This document shows positions 53,401-64,000 of a stretch of DNA of 64,000 nt, in pieces. The stretch covers positions 8,184,001 through 8,248,000 of the forward strand of contig OW051471.1 in NCBI GenBank assembly GCA_932521025.1, written 5' to 3'. This DNA is from Oscheius onirici. Taxonomy: Eukaryota; Nematoda; Chromadorea; Rhabditida; Rhabditidae. Under the pieces are notes generated by a model. It did no database searches and had not been told where the DNA came from. It saw only the letters and a program-made list of their open reading frames with translations. How positions within the stretch are numbered: the stretch's first letter is position 1; every line of letters begins with the position of its first letter. Position numbers and translations under genes: made by a program.

Positions 53401-56400
53401 CCAATTGTTTTAATCAAAAGTTCCTATCGAAATTTGTTGTCTATGGGTGAAGAAGGGGGTGGAAAGACTGTAGACGCTTTCTAAGATTCTTGAGACAGCT
53501 TTGCAACACCAGAGCTAACTTGATTCGCTTTCAAGAGCGTACGTTTCACACCCTTAGAATGTGCAGGAAGCTGAGAATTATCAAGTTTCGGCTTGACTTT
53601 TGTACTGACTGAGCAGATGATGAGGAATGCGGAAATGGTGTCAAGTAGATGGAGAAAAGTGAAAATGAGCGTCAAGAGTGACTTTTTTGACTGACTCATC
53701 TAAAAAAGTACTGCGAGTGATCTTTGCGTGGTCTGAAAGGGAGCATTTTTGAAAAAGACTTAGCACATTCCCAGAGGGGCCCTTGATCATCCCTTATTCG
53801 TTTGTTGTCCCCTTTGCGGGCCACCTCCCCCTACGTCAAAACAGCCACAATAGAGGACTGCTCTCTTTAGATCCCAGGAGGACTATTTTGAAGAATGGCT
53901 GGGATTTGTTTAAGTTGTCAAATTTTAGGAGAAAACAGATGTCACAATTTGTCATGGCGGAGATGAGAAAGCAGAAGGATTTTGAAATTTTGGACGGGGG
54001 AGAGTGGAACGATCTTTGAATGGGCGTTGTCTGCTCTAAATCGTTTAGTTTAGACAGGCGTCCTGTTCAAATCAATAGGCAGGAAATGATGAAAAAAGTT
54101 TTTATTTGCTGATCGAGAACCAGCCGATCGTTAGTCAAGTTCCTGCACCTAACACCCAGAATCAGCGATAATTTTCCATAAGACAATTGGTCACGGAGAT
54201 CAAAGATGCTCTATCGAGAAAAGCAAGTAATTGCAGAGTTTAGCGGCAGTTTTATGAGCCATTCGAGATGACATCAAGACAATGCAGCTGGCAGATGTAT
54301 CTATGAAAAAAAAGAAAAGTTAATAGACTAATGTGACAAAGACGCGAGGATTTGGAAGATACAGATCTAGACTGGGCTATGGGGCGTTCACGTCGTTCCC
54401 TATGAGTAGGCTTCTAACAGGACTGGAGTCTCTGCGTGATTGTCACGGGATACTTGCAGCAGGACTGTAAGAACATTCGATGTGTTCCGTCAAAGAAAAA
54501 GCAGACGGGCTTGGTCAAAACACGTACCATTTAAAGCACGCCATCACGCACACAAATAGAAAGACACCTTCAGAAAGGCATAATTGGGAGCGGAAGTTGT
54601 CCCTCGTGTAGGTGGACCCAATTGTCCCCTAACTTAACAAGAGTCAATTGTGTTCATTGAGGCCAAAATGCCACTTTGGACGATCACAGGAAGTGAAAAC
54701 TCTATTGGTCAGATTCTAAGAAGACTGGTAGCGGCTTACCCATCCCTGTCGAAACTCAAAAACAAAAATTTTTAAGAGCTCAAAGTTCTGAGCGACCTGG
54801 AAGAAAAGAGAGGAGGAAAGACAAGAGCCAGATAAACATGAATCTGCTCCAGTGGACTTGGAACAAAGTTACTGACTCTCTTCGAAGGAAATAACAACTC
54901 TCTTAAATAGTAACTTTTTGCGTTGTGAGTTAGGCTTGAAATAACAGTTAGAGACAGGTTCCGTTGGTTTGCGATCATAATTTGCCAGGTTAAATCAATT
55001 TCAACAATTGACCTTATTTGCGCGGGTGAGTCTTATCAAAGCTCTATTCTTTGTCTCCGGGTGATATCGTCAGCAAATATAATTAGACGGTATGCTGAGT
55101 TCTAGAGGTCACTAATACCGCCCACTTTTACCATTAGTGTAAAATGTTGTCACGAAGCCTGTAGACTTCTCCAGATGATTAACGATAATGACCTACCTGA
55201 CACGAAACTGTGGGCACGCAACTGTTCAAAATACAGAGAAAGTAACGTTTTTCGATGATTATTTAGGTAAGCGCCAAGTTGTTATAAAACAAGGTTGTCG
55301 ATAGGATAAACGAAAAAGGCGTCTAGGCAAATGCTGCAAAGAAAACATCGTTAGTGTGCAACCTAAGTTTGCTGTTGTTGCCTAAGACTTGAAATTTGTT
55401 TGGACCCAATTAATGAAGAGGGGTCCACCTTCAAGCAGTTCTGCGTCATAATAACACCGCAAGAGAGTGTTTACCGAGAAAGGCGCCAATTTAGCAAGCT
55501 GTTTGTGTGAAAGATACTGTTCGTTGGAAAGTTGAAAAGCAAATTGACCTAAAGACAATTTAGCATAGTGCTTCCTGGGTGCAGGCACCTTTTCTGATAT
55601 GCGCATCACAAAATGGACCCGGGCGTAAAGGAACAAAAATGATTAGCCTGAAGAAGGGAAAAGAAGCGGGAGACATGGGACAAGAGATCGAGTTACGAGA
55701 AGGAAGCTGCGCATTTTAACAAGCTCTCACTGGAAGAGCAGAGAGCAATTTTATATGGCAAAATACCGTAAAGATCAGTTCTTTGCCTAGCTAAGCTAAT
55801 CAACATCATTTTATATTAAACAGACCCGGAAAACACAATGAGACCCAGTCTAATATTCCAACAGGCATGAATGCAAAGATACGGAAGTCGTCTTTCAATG
55901 CAACAAAATGACGCATAACGGAATGTGCAAGTATTTATCAAAGCCGGAGACTTGAGGGTGGCGCATAAATTAGGAGGATCAGCATCTCCTTGATTTTAAG
56001 CGGCGCAAAAATAGACACATATTGCAAAGCTTAAATCAGACTGTTCTCGAAAAGTGGCACATTCGTTCAATTTCATGCCTGAAGAACCTGTTGACCATTG
56101 GACGCTTGTACTGATTTCTAAGAACGACCTGAACCCGTGAAAATGAGTTTTCTGTGCAAATTTGCTCATCTAATGAGAGAAACTTCAAATACGGGAAGGG
56201 ACACATGGAGTGACATTTGAACGGGGATCAGAATAGATTTTAGGACAGCCAACTCGTCAAAACTTGATTCCCCTAAGGATTCTCAAGTTTTTGATTCATG
56301 GGGAGCAAGCAACCAAAGCTTACGAATGGGGGGAATTTAAAATAAATGAAACCATTGAGAAAGATTGCTCTCAATCTTTGAAGATTGACCAAGTTGTTCA

Positions 56401-58596
56401 AAATAGCTGGGAAGCCAAAAAATCTCTTTGAGTGAATCACAAAAAAAATATTTTTCATTGGACTGAAGTTCGGCATTCTTGAAACTGATTTTCTCGCTAC
56501 AACTTAATTTGTGAACTATGCGTAAGGATTATGGACCGGGACAATAATATTCTTCCAAAAGCTATCAATGTTTTAGTCACTAGCACTTTGGAAAAACGTC
56601 GTTTCAAGAAACACTCAACTCGTTCATGCACCTGACAAGAGGATCTCAACCTACACACGGACTGGCTTCCTTGTTCCAAAAAGATTTCCCGCCAGAGTAT
56701 TTGTTGAAAACTGAGAGATGAGTCGAGGCAAACAGACAAAATTGACATCTAGGGGAGTCACACCAGGAAAGATGCTGCGATCTCTGTCTTTTCTATGTGA
56801 GATTCCGTTAAAGCGAATTGAGCGGAAATAAGCAATAATCAGCGTATTATGTGTCCGAATAAATATTCTACGAGGAAGTCCCAAAAACTAGGAACAGGCC
56901 AAAACTTCTTGAATTTCAGTGAACTTGACCCCGCATCATTTTTGCCGGGCATTTTGAGAACGAAGTAAAATGTTCCGTGTTTTGCAGAGACTGGAAGGAT
57001 CAAAAATGGAAATAGGCAAGTGCAAAAGATAAACAACTGAGGAAGTAAAATAAAGTGTACAATTGGATTGAGTCCTCCAGTCTTTTTGAAAAAGCGGACA
57101 CCTGTTTTTATGAAAAATGCATGAGAGGTAGGTTACGGTAGTAGCCAAACGAAAAATGACCTGCACAATTTCAAAATCTGGACGAAGACAATACCAATCC
57201 TTCAAATAAACTAATATGAAAAAGTGTTCGATGTTCGAAGCTTCGGAAACGGATTACCAAATTACTGGAAACAAATCAAATTTCAGAAAAGCTCAAAGCC
57301 AGACGTACTTAAAAATTCTGTTTAGTAAGTAAGCGGCTTCCAGGCAAGAGTATATGCATTGATTAATTCTTATCCCTAGTACGAGGACGTCAAAAATTAA
57401 GTCTTATTTAAATCTTTCGAAGAAGAGAAATAAATAAAGGTGTAAGGCAGCAGCTGATGGAACTATTCCCGAATGTAAACTTGACGTCGACCTCAACCTA
57501 GATTATGAATAATGCAAAAAAGTGTAAGCCTCACGACTCCGAGTCGACGGAAAACGTTTGTTTGATTTCTGGAAGACTGACGCCAAATGAGCCAAAAGAG
57601 ACGGCAAGCCCTAAAAAGTTCGATATTTGCTACTGCGTCAATCATAAATATGCGTAGTGTAAGAGAGCGAGCCAAGTGGACAACTGATCGACGGCACATG
57701 TGGTCCTAAGACGGAGAAAAAGATTGTACGTCCGGTCGTTTGGAGACGGATGAATGGCTTCAGCAAACTGTGTTGGCAGTCGAGTCTCAATGCAAATATT
57801 ATACATACGCTGTGGACATGTTGATGATGACCGACTGGGGAGGGGTTTGTTTTAAGTCATTTTGTGAAACTACTCTCTTGTTACGTTCTTATTGTTTTCA
57901 GAAGCTTACCGGTTGAAAATGCACTGACATTGAGTTGATGACAGAGTAAGAGTTCCCAAGAAAATTAACTGCTTTTAATCGACGGCTGCCGGACATTTGC
58001 ATCAAAATCTCCATTGTGTTCAAAGGAATTTTTCTGATCTTCACTCTTCAATCGTCTATGAATTTTATCCAACCTCGCAAAAACTTCCATTATCGGGAAT
58101 GAAGAAAGCGAATCACTTAGCAATATCTCGATAAAGCTACATTTGATTCAAGAAACCACCCTACAGCAGATCTATGACTTTGAAACACCTGCTTCCTGAT
58201 GATTTCATTTTGAATAGACACACTTCTATCAGCAGCTAATTTGCATAAAGTACAGAACTGACCACTTGTCTGCAAATTCCGTGAACGAAGAACAATAGAA
58301 CGCACTTGAAAAATCGTGGGCAAACACGGCTTCAGAAATGCAAGGGATTTCTCAGAGAGGGCAATAATTCTTCGAAACAGACAGCAGAACCCGAAGGGTC
58401 ACAAATAACCAAGCCTGGCGTAATTACCGTTTCCACATGCATTTGAACCGCCCTTATCCTAATGAGATCTCGGCTCATGATTCTTAGAAGCCAATTTTTC
58501 TGACAAAACAAGAGCTAGCTTTTAGTTTTATGGCCCGTTCGAATGTATCTCGTGTTTTGGACGACGTAGAAATGGTCATGGTGGAAAAGGGTACAA
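50466..58596. other. About 8.1 kb with no convincing gene
   Basis: The longest gene-poor stretch in the window. I find no family motifs and no chain of exons with GT-AG junctions on either strand. One small open frame with a hydrophobic N-terminus (53481-53699) is listed separately at low confidence. The left end must contain the upstream region of the peptide-receptor-like gene and the right end the 3' flank of the Bicaudal-C-like gene. It may contain long-range regulatory sequence or eroded repeats. Confidence 0.5.
53481..53699 (-). CDS. Small ORF with hydrophobic N-terminus (uncertain)
   Basis: A single open frame of 72 codons starting MSQSKKSLLTLIFTFLHLLD then TISAFLIICSVS, which could be a signal anchor or signal peptide. 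The rest is polar with one dibasic site (GVKR/TLLK). No intron, no recognised family, and no codon evidence. It may be chance. Confidence 0.22.
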   Translation of the reverse strand: MSQSKKSLLTLIFTFLHLLDTISAFLIICSVSTKVKPKLDNSQLPAHSKGVKRTLLKANQVSSGVAKLSQES

Positions 58597-61146
58597 CTAA
58601 ATTCCGTAGCCGTGAAGGCGCGCAGAGTCGCGAAGCTCTGGAAATTCTTAGATCAAGAAACTAAAAAAAGTGTTACTTTGAATGGCGTGGTTGATTTTCT
58701 TTCGAGCGCCAATTGTCGAGACTCCAATATCTTTGAGATTTTGCTCGTCTAGAAGAAGGAAGGCGTGCATGTCGATCTGAACAGGAATTCTTTAGAATCA
58801 GGAATGTCTTCTAGGAATTCGATTAGAAAGTCCCGTACAATCAATTGGACTAAACTTACCTCTTGTTCCCTCATGAGTGCCAAGTATTCACTGCATCCCA
58901 GCTGTGTCAAAACCATTGCAGGATCTGTGAAGCTTCTAATGTCCCAGCCACAATCCGACATTGCTGGAGCTGAATCGAATATCGAGGTGGATGCAGAGAA
59001 TGAGGGTGTTCTTCTGCTCGGTGGCTCAAAGAAAACATTCCGAGATCGTGTTGATCGACTGCTGAGCGAGTCTGAGAAGTCGCTGAGCTCATCCTCTTCT
59101 CGGAGAGCGCAAAGTCCATTTCGTTGAGGCTGAATCAAATTATACTGAATCCAAACAGTCCTACCGATCTAGCATTTCTCCCCTCAATCATTCTTCCTGG
59201 TGGTTCTTCTTGAGTCGGAGACAAAAGACCCTAAAGAGGAGACTTGTCTTTAGTCTGAACTCTGGAACCTTGAGTAATTCAGCTGGAAGCGAGTAGCTGA
59301 GTCCATAACCAGCCCAATGGTCTGTAGGATAACGTGGGCTGCTTCCGGGAACTTCGTCGAAAACGACTAAAATAGAAATGCTGACCAAACTGGGAAGAGT
59401 CTACCTTGAGCAGCTTTGAGCAACATCATTTCGCGATCAGTTTTTCGCTTCCACGAACTACTGAACACTATTGCTGACTATTAATAAAATAAGAACAAAC
59501 GTGTTTTTGTCGATATCTTTGACTCCTTTTAAAATTGAGGCTGCAAGCGGTGAATCTTCCGGATCAGGACTTTTCGGGCCATTATCCGGTGTTCGAAGAA
59601 GATCAAATGCTCCGGGATAGTCGAAAGCTGCTTCAATGGGCAAGGTGGGAGTGATATTGAAAACTGACGAACCTAAAAGTTAGTTTATATATGGCCTTTG
59701 TCTTGCCTACCGTAATCTCCGTGAATTACTCTATCCCTCAGCCGGAACATTTCGGGACAGTTCTCTTCAAGACCCTTTATGATTACTGCCTGAAAATCAT
59801 TCATTTTCTACCAGAAGTTTGTGTACCGTCGAGTTCTGAGCCCTTTTCTTGTAAGATACATTGATGTTTGAGCTACTTTCGGCCAAAGAACTCAAGTTGC
59901 TCTCGGAATTCACGTCGAAGCTGAGAATAGCCGGCGAGAGACCCTTAAATTGAGCTTGAGGTCGAGTTCAAAGAAGACTCGAACAATTATCAGTTTCCTG
60001 GCAGAGAGCACTCCTCCAATTGGTCCAGACACCGAGAGAAAGCCGTCATTAACTTGACTCGTCGTCTGACTTCCGAGATCACAAGAAAGGTCCCGCAATC
60101 TAAAGAGATTTCTTGTTAGAACTACTTTGAATTTCGAGTCCAATACGAAGAAAGAAAATTACCTCTGAAATTGTTCCTGGCTCTTCAGAATCTTCAAAGT
60201 TTCGGCTTTGCAGGGCACTGTACAATTGACAAGCACGGAATAGTCATTCTAAATCGGATGATTTCTATATCAACAGAAACTGACCAAAAGACCAAATCTC
60301 TGTAAAGCTGTCGCTAAGCCATGTACGAATGTGAGTTCGTTCTCGTAAGTCCCTTTCACAGTACACAAATACATTCCTTTGTCCAAAGGCTGCCACGTAA
60401 CAACGTCTCCGACAAAAGAAGGAGGTTGACCTGCTCTGTGCCAGGGCAGCTCAAAGCTGATGGCGAAGGGAAGGATTTCCTGAACTTTTCCTTCCTTTTC
60501 CACAAAAAAATCCCTACGCGAAGATACTTCCTGGCGGCATCCACGTGCTCCGGTGTTCCAGCAATCGAGACCTGGTCACTTTTCACCTGGTTGTCACTGA
60601 AAAAGTCTCGTCATGTGGTTTCCCTGGGTCAAAACGAACCTGTATTTGTTCGAGTCCGGAAAGTGAATGTGACACTGGGTATATTTCATTATCTGAATTG
60701 TTTGTCGGACAAATTGGAAAAATTAGTACCTGTTGAATGCCTTTGCCTCCTTTTCCAATGAGATTTGAGTGTAACGAGTGGTGAATTTCTATTTTTAACG
60801 TAACTCTGGCTTTCTAAAACAAAAAAAATGCTATTTTCCAATTAATAAAAACCTTGGTCTGTAGATGCTCAGCCAACATAGCTTCAGCTTGTGCGATTTG
60901 TTCCATTGTTCCCTGGACCTTGACAAAAGGATCTCGTTTGGTTTTGGCCCCAATTTTAAGCTGTGCCGGCCAAGAGATCAGCGCACCCGTTCGCGACATG
61001 ATATCTTGAAAAAAGACTTCGGCGTTCGGATAATGATAGCCAAGATCGTCTGCTCGTCCGGTGATCATTGACTCCAGACGACGGCGGTCCACGGCAACGC
61101 GTTGTTCAAATCGGTCATTGCCGAGTGGCACGACCTCGTCGGACAT
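58597..61146 (-). CDS. bcc-1: Bicaudal-C-like KH/SAM RNA-binding protein
   Basis: Starts MSDEVVPLGNDRFEQRVAVD with RRRLESMI and the first KH-like block FFQDIMSRTGALISWPAQLK and IGAKTKRDPFVKVQGTMEQI; both match animal Bicaudal-C. A second KH block has the GKGG loop (NLIGKGGKGIQQ near 60760) and SDQVSIAGTPEHVDAARKYL. A third, divergent block is near 60270-60450. The C-terminus is a SAM domain: AMVLTQLGCSEYLALMREQE, then across an intron IDMHAFLLLDEQNLKDIGVS and TIGARKKINHAIQ, ending KLRDSARLHGYGI stop at 58597. The middle (59100-60240) is low-complexity, serine-rich and hard to splice by eye. Bicaudal-C proteins bind mRNA and recruit CCR4-NOT, and polymerise through SAM; that is family knowledge. 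Confidence 0.88.
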
Positions 61147-62378
61147 TCTGGAAAGTACCTTTTTAGAAATATTTTAAAGATCTCTGAAGGAAACAGTTCG
61201 AGTTTTCATCAAATTCTACATACACCTTTCAAATATTTTTAAAAAAGAAGTGAGCAAACTGTTTTGCATTAAATACCAAAAGGAATATGGCGAATAGTTC
61301 ACTTGTTTTTCTCTTCAAAGTTGCAAAAATGGTTTGATCACCTAGATTTTCTGAAGGTTAAATTTTCAAACAACTCTAGTTAAACAGAAAGGAAAGTTAT
61401 GAAGACTAATGAGAGTGATAGGATCAATAACAATGGGTGGGGTGTGGAAGAGAAGATGTGTTTGGAAAAGAAGGAGATGGATGACGCGGAATGGGTCACG
61501 CGCGATGACATTACAGTCCATTCGGAACTAGCTGGCAATACAACTTGGGGAAATACCCCTGAGGATTTAAAAAATAAGAAAATAAGAGAGTAACAGTCAC
61601 CTCCTGTGATAAACCGGTAACGTGTGGAGAGTAGACGCCTAGCTTATTGATACCACGACCAGTGTTGGGCCAATTGGTGGTAAGACACGAAGAGAGATGG
61701 AAACTGGAAATTTTGACACCAGATCTGTTGAAACAGACAGAGAAGCGTGAAAGGCGATGCTGTTTTAATAAACACCCTTATCCAAGATAAACTGGATGTG
61801 CTAAATTAAATTTTTTTTCACATTCTAAGCATGAAAACTTCAGACACATAAACATATTGCACAGCTTATGTTGTATGCTGTTTCTGTGCACGATACTCCG
61901 CAACGTGCTAAGCATTCAGTAGTGTCTCTGATCAGCTTTGTTATTACATTTCATCCTCTTTGAATCTCTGAAATTCTTATACAGACTCTTTGCCGACAAC
62001 CTTGTTTTGCTAGAAAGATCGCTGTTCTAATATTCGCTTAGTTTGGTCAGATCATACTGGACGGAATTGTAATGATTTTGTATGACCAACGATTCCAAAG
62101 TTTACTTCTAGGGCCAGTTGACACACTCTTTTTTGCTTCTCTACATATTTTGTTAAAAGCCGTCTTTATCTGAAAGTTTAATTTTCACAGCAACTAAAGC
62201 GTCAAATTTGAAAAGTTTATTAATCACATTTTTAACACACGACTAGTACACAATGGGCAGGAGAGAACCGAACAAAACTAACAACTTTAACGTTCAACCG
62301 AGATTCATTAAAGGGTGTACGGGGTATGTACAAGTATTCAAAGTTTATCCGTATTGGAATCTTAAAGTGAGACCGAAA
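61147..62378. other. Intergenic, no gene recognised
   Basis: No supported gene. A 64-codon plus-strand frame at 61399-61593 is acidic, unspliced and without known relatives, so it is not annotated. Confidence 0.45.
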
Positions 62379-63600
62379 TTAATGGCGGCTCTGACGACCC
62401 TTGCGACCCATCAGACTGAACATTGAGCAGTACTGCTTCAACTGACTGAAAAGATCTTTTTCCTCAAAAAAATATCAAAACATACGTGACTCCGGCATCG
62501 ACAGAGCACTGACACAGCTCGCCAGCTTCTCTCTTCCAGTTCATCTTCCTTGTGCAGGTTTTGAAAGAAGTTTTAGCCTTCTTGGCTCCAATATACGGTA
62601 GACATCTTAAAATGAACATACACTCGTGTAAAGATAAATTCTCTCACCCCTTCCTATCGAAACAGAACCCGTGTGTGTTCTTCTGGATAAAACAGTCCTT
62701 GACGCATTTTGCGAAATCTCCAGCCGCGTCGACGACATTTTTGATCGGGGCGATTATGGACTTAAAGAAAGACTGATTAACTCTGCTCAAGAAACTGGTT
62801 TAACCTGCAGGGTCGCGCTCTGGTAGGTGATTTTCTTCTCTCCGATGGCGAAGATTGCCGAGATATCAGCTTTAGGAATTTGAGGACCATTCATGGTGTC
62901 GACGCAGGCATCAACTCGCTCTTCGAAGCAGTTCAAGAAGCTTTTGAGAATGTCGTCTTTGTCCTCGAAACATTTCCGGAGGTCAGCTGGTCGGGATGTT
63001 ATCTATAATTTGAACTTGGATATTGTCTGTCCCGGGTTACGGCAGAAACTTTTATATGTTTAAGAATCTCTAAGCAAAATTTCTTCAAGATAAATTGCTC
63101 ATTATCTAACAATTGATTCATTTAGTTTGTCACTTCCTGGCCAGACTTATTCTTTGATGAAGTGTTCTCCGCGAGACCCGGGCAAAGTACAGAAGTGCCT
63201 GACCCTATGCTACGATGGCTGTGAAAACTATTGCAGGTACTCGAAAAACAAGCAGAAACCACGAGCACTTACCGCGTTGAACTTTGCAAAGCAAGGAACT
63301 GTGCACTCTTTGGCTTGAGTTTTCATCTCCAACACACACTCCCTTTGCTCATCACAAGAGCATTGCCTCACTGTCTGTCCGGCCAATTGAGATTTTGAAA
63401 TGATGTCCAGTCCGGAATTCGCCACCTGAAAAAGAAGTTTTCTAGACTTGTTGACAAATCTTTTGGTCCCTCTGTGACCTTTCTTTGGTAGCTAAACCCG
63501 GCGACGCGACCTCCCTACTTTCAATGCGTTCCGCACAATTCTTCGTCAGGAATTTCACATGCTCTTTGTCCTCTCTTGGATCCTGTTTTGAAAATAGCCT
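62379..63600 (-). CDS. Cysteine-rich secreted protein, 5' end beyond or near the right edge
   Basis: Exons with GT-AG junctions give QCSCDEQRECVLEMKTQA and KECTVPCFAKFNA (63264-63428), then ADLRKCFEDKDDILKSFLNC, FEERVDACVDTMNGPQIPK and GEKKITYQSATLQ (62813-63005). These are followed by SFFKSIIAPIKNVVDAAGDF with KCVKDCFIQKNTHGFCFD and CLPYIGAKKAKTSFKTCTRK. The last exons are LCQCSVDAGVT and QYCSMFSLMGRKGRQSRH stop at 62379. Spacing of cysteines in pairs suggests a disulfide-rich extracellular protein of a nematode-specific family. I cannot name it. An upstream exon near 63490-63580 (KFLTKNCAERIES) looks plausible, but the start and signal peptide were not located. Confidence 0.6.
63126..63236 (+). 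other. Cys-rich exon-like frame, antisense within an intron
   Basis: Inside the intron between the KFNA and ADLRKC exons of the minus-strand cysteine-rich gene, the plus strand reads SLPGQTYSLMKCSPRDPGKV and QKCLTLCYDGCENYC. It is preceded by an acceptor-like catttag and followed by a donor-like cag/gtactc. The minus strand is closed here in two of its frames. It looks like an exon of a related Cys-rich protein in inverted orientation. Confidence 0.35.
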
Positions 63601-64000
63601 CGCATGAAAAAGCTCCTAGAAGTGTATGTTGTTCGCTGAACTATCGGGGATACGTGTGACGTGTAAGATGTGCCGGCAACAACTACCTTGCGATGTGACG
63701 TAACAGTCTTGTTCCTTAGAAAAATAGTACAGAGGTCATTCGAAGGAGATTGCTATCTCACAGAACAAAAAGAAAAGTTCTTAAAGCGATTTGTAGAAAA
63801 CTAGATAATAATAAGAAAAGCTTATGGTTCCGTTTGTGAAGTGTTGCAACTATTTCATTCCATTCCCAGTTTCGTCACTCTATCAATTAATCCAAACTTT
63901 TTTCCACCCACATCGCAAGTGGCGCAGCGATGTCTGATTGTCAGCACAGAAATCCAAAGGTTTTCAAGTCTCGCTCCCGTGATGTGTGTCCCATTGAAAC

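Noticed and set aside
58530-58664. A 44-codon plus-strand frame (MARSNVSRVLDDVEM...)
   Set aside because: Antisense to the last exon of the Bicaudal-C-like gene, with no supporting signal; too short to stand alone.
61399-61593. A 64-codon acidic plus-strand frame
   Set aside because: No introns, signal peptide, family motif or neighbour logic. Chance frame in intergenic sequence is the simpler reading.

Overview
The window looks like nuclear DNA of a free-living rhabditid nematode, Caenorhabditis or a close relative. Genes are split by many introns of about 35-60 bases that start gtaag/gtgag and end ttttcag. The families are typical of worms: Sra-like and Str-like chemoreceptors, F-box/F-box-associated proteins, a C-type lectin with a VWA domain, a CHK-kinase-like protein, a divergent nuclear hormone receptor and an STELLO/DUF288 relative. 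Conserved animal genes sit among them: a heparan sulfate N-deacetylase/N-sulfotransferase (hst-1 type), Bicaudal-C (bcc-1 type) and a peptide-GPCR. All exon joins here were read by eye, so outer limits are firmer than internal junctions.

Layout. 1-1.4 kb: 5' end of the hst-1-like gene (minus). 1.7-12.1 kb: tandem array of five F-box-like paralogs, all plus strand, interrupted by a two-unit F-box-associated gene on the minus strand, a dead paralog fragment and a 186-bp hAT-type MITE. 12.1-15.8 kb: mostly non-coding, with a strong candidate for a small secreted peptide precursor (13830-14176). 15.8-19.3 kb: a C-type-lectin/VWA gene with a tRNA-Ser in one intron, and a Merlin DNA transposon with an exact 8-bp target duplication between it and a small membrane protein gene. 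19.8-24.8 kb: decayed STELLO-like gene abutting a CHK-kinase-like gene, a two-TM protein and a PMP3/UPF0057 proteolipid.

25.7-32 kb is rich in repeats: a broken glycine-rich repeat gene, a TA-flanked MITE that has an empty-site counterpart 4.5 kb away, a 1.4-kb TA-flanked element with repeat-structured ends, and a zinc-finger gene with a near-identical inverted partial copy. 32-44.5 kb: four Sra-superfamily chemoreceptors sharing a C-terminal Y-x-W-stop signature, with a nuclear receptor, a tRNA-Glu-like sequence, a tRNA-derived SINE and a small secreted Ser/Pro-rich peptide among them. 45.3-50.5 kb: an Str/Srh-like receptor and a neuropeptide-receptor-like GPCR. 50.5-58.6 kb: a long stretch with no convincing gene. 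58.6-61.1 kb: Bicaudal-C-like gene. 62.4-64 kb: a cysteine-rich secreted protein running off the right edge.

The main theme is environmental sensing and signalling (five chemoreceptors, one peptide receptor, two candidate secreted peptides) plus fast-evolving F-box and lectin families. At least six transposable-element insertions have readable boundaries. Nothing here is bacterial, viral or CRISPR-like.
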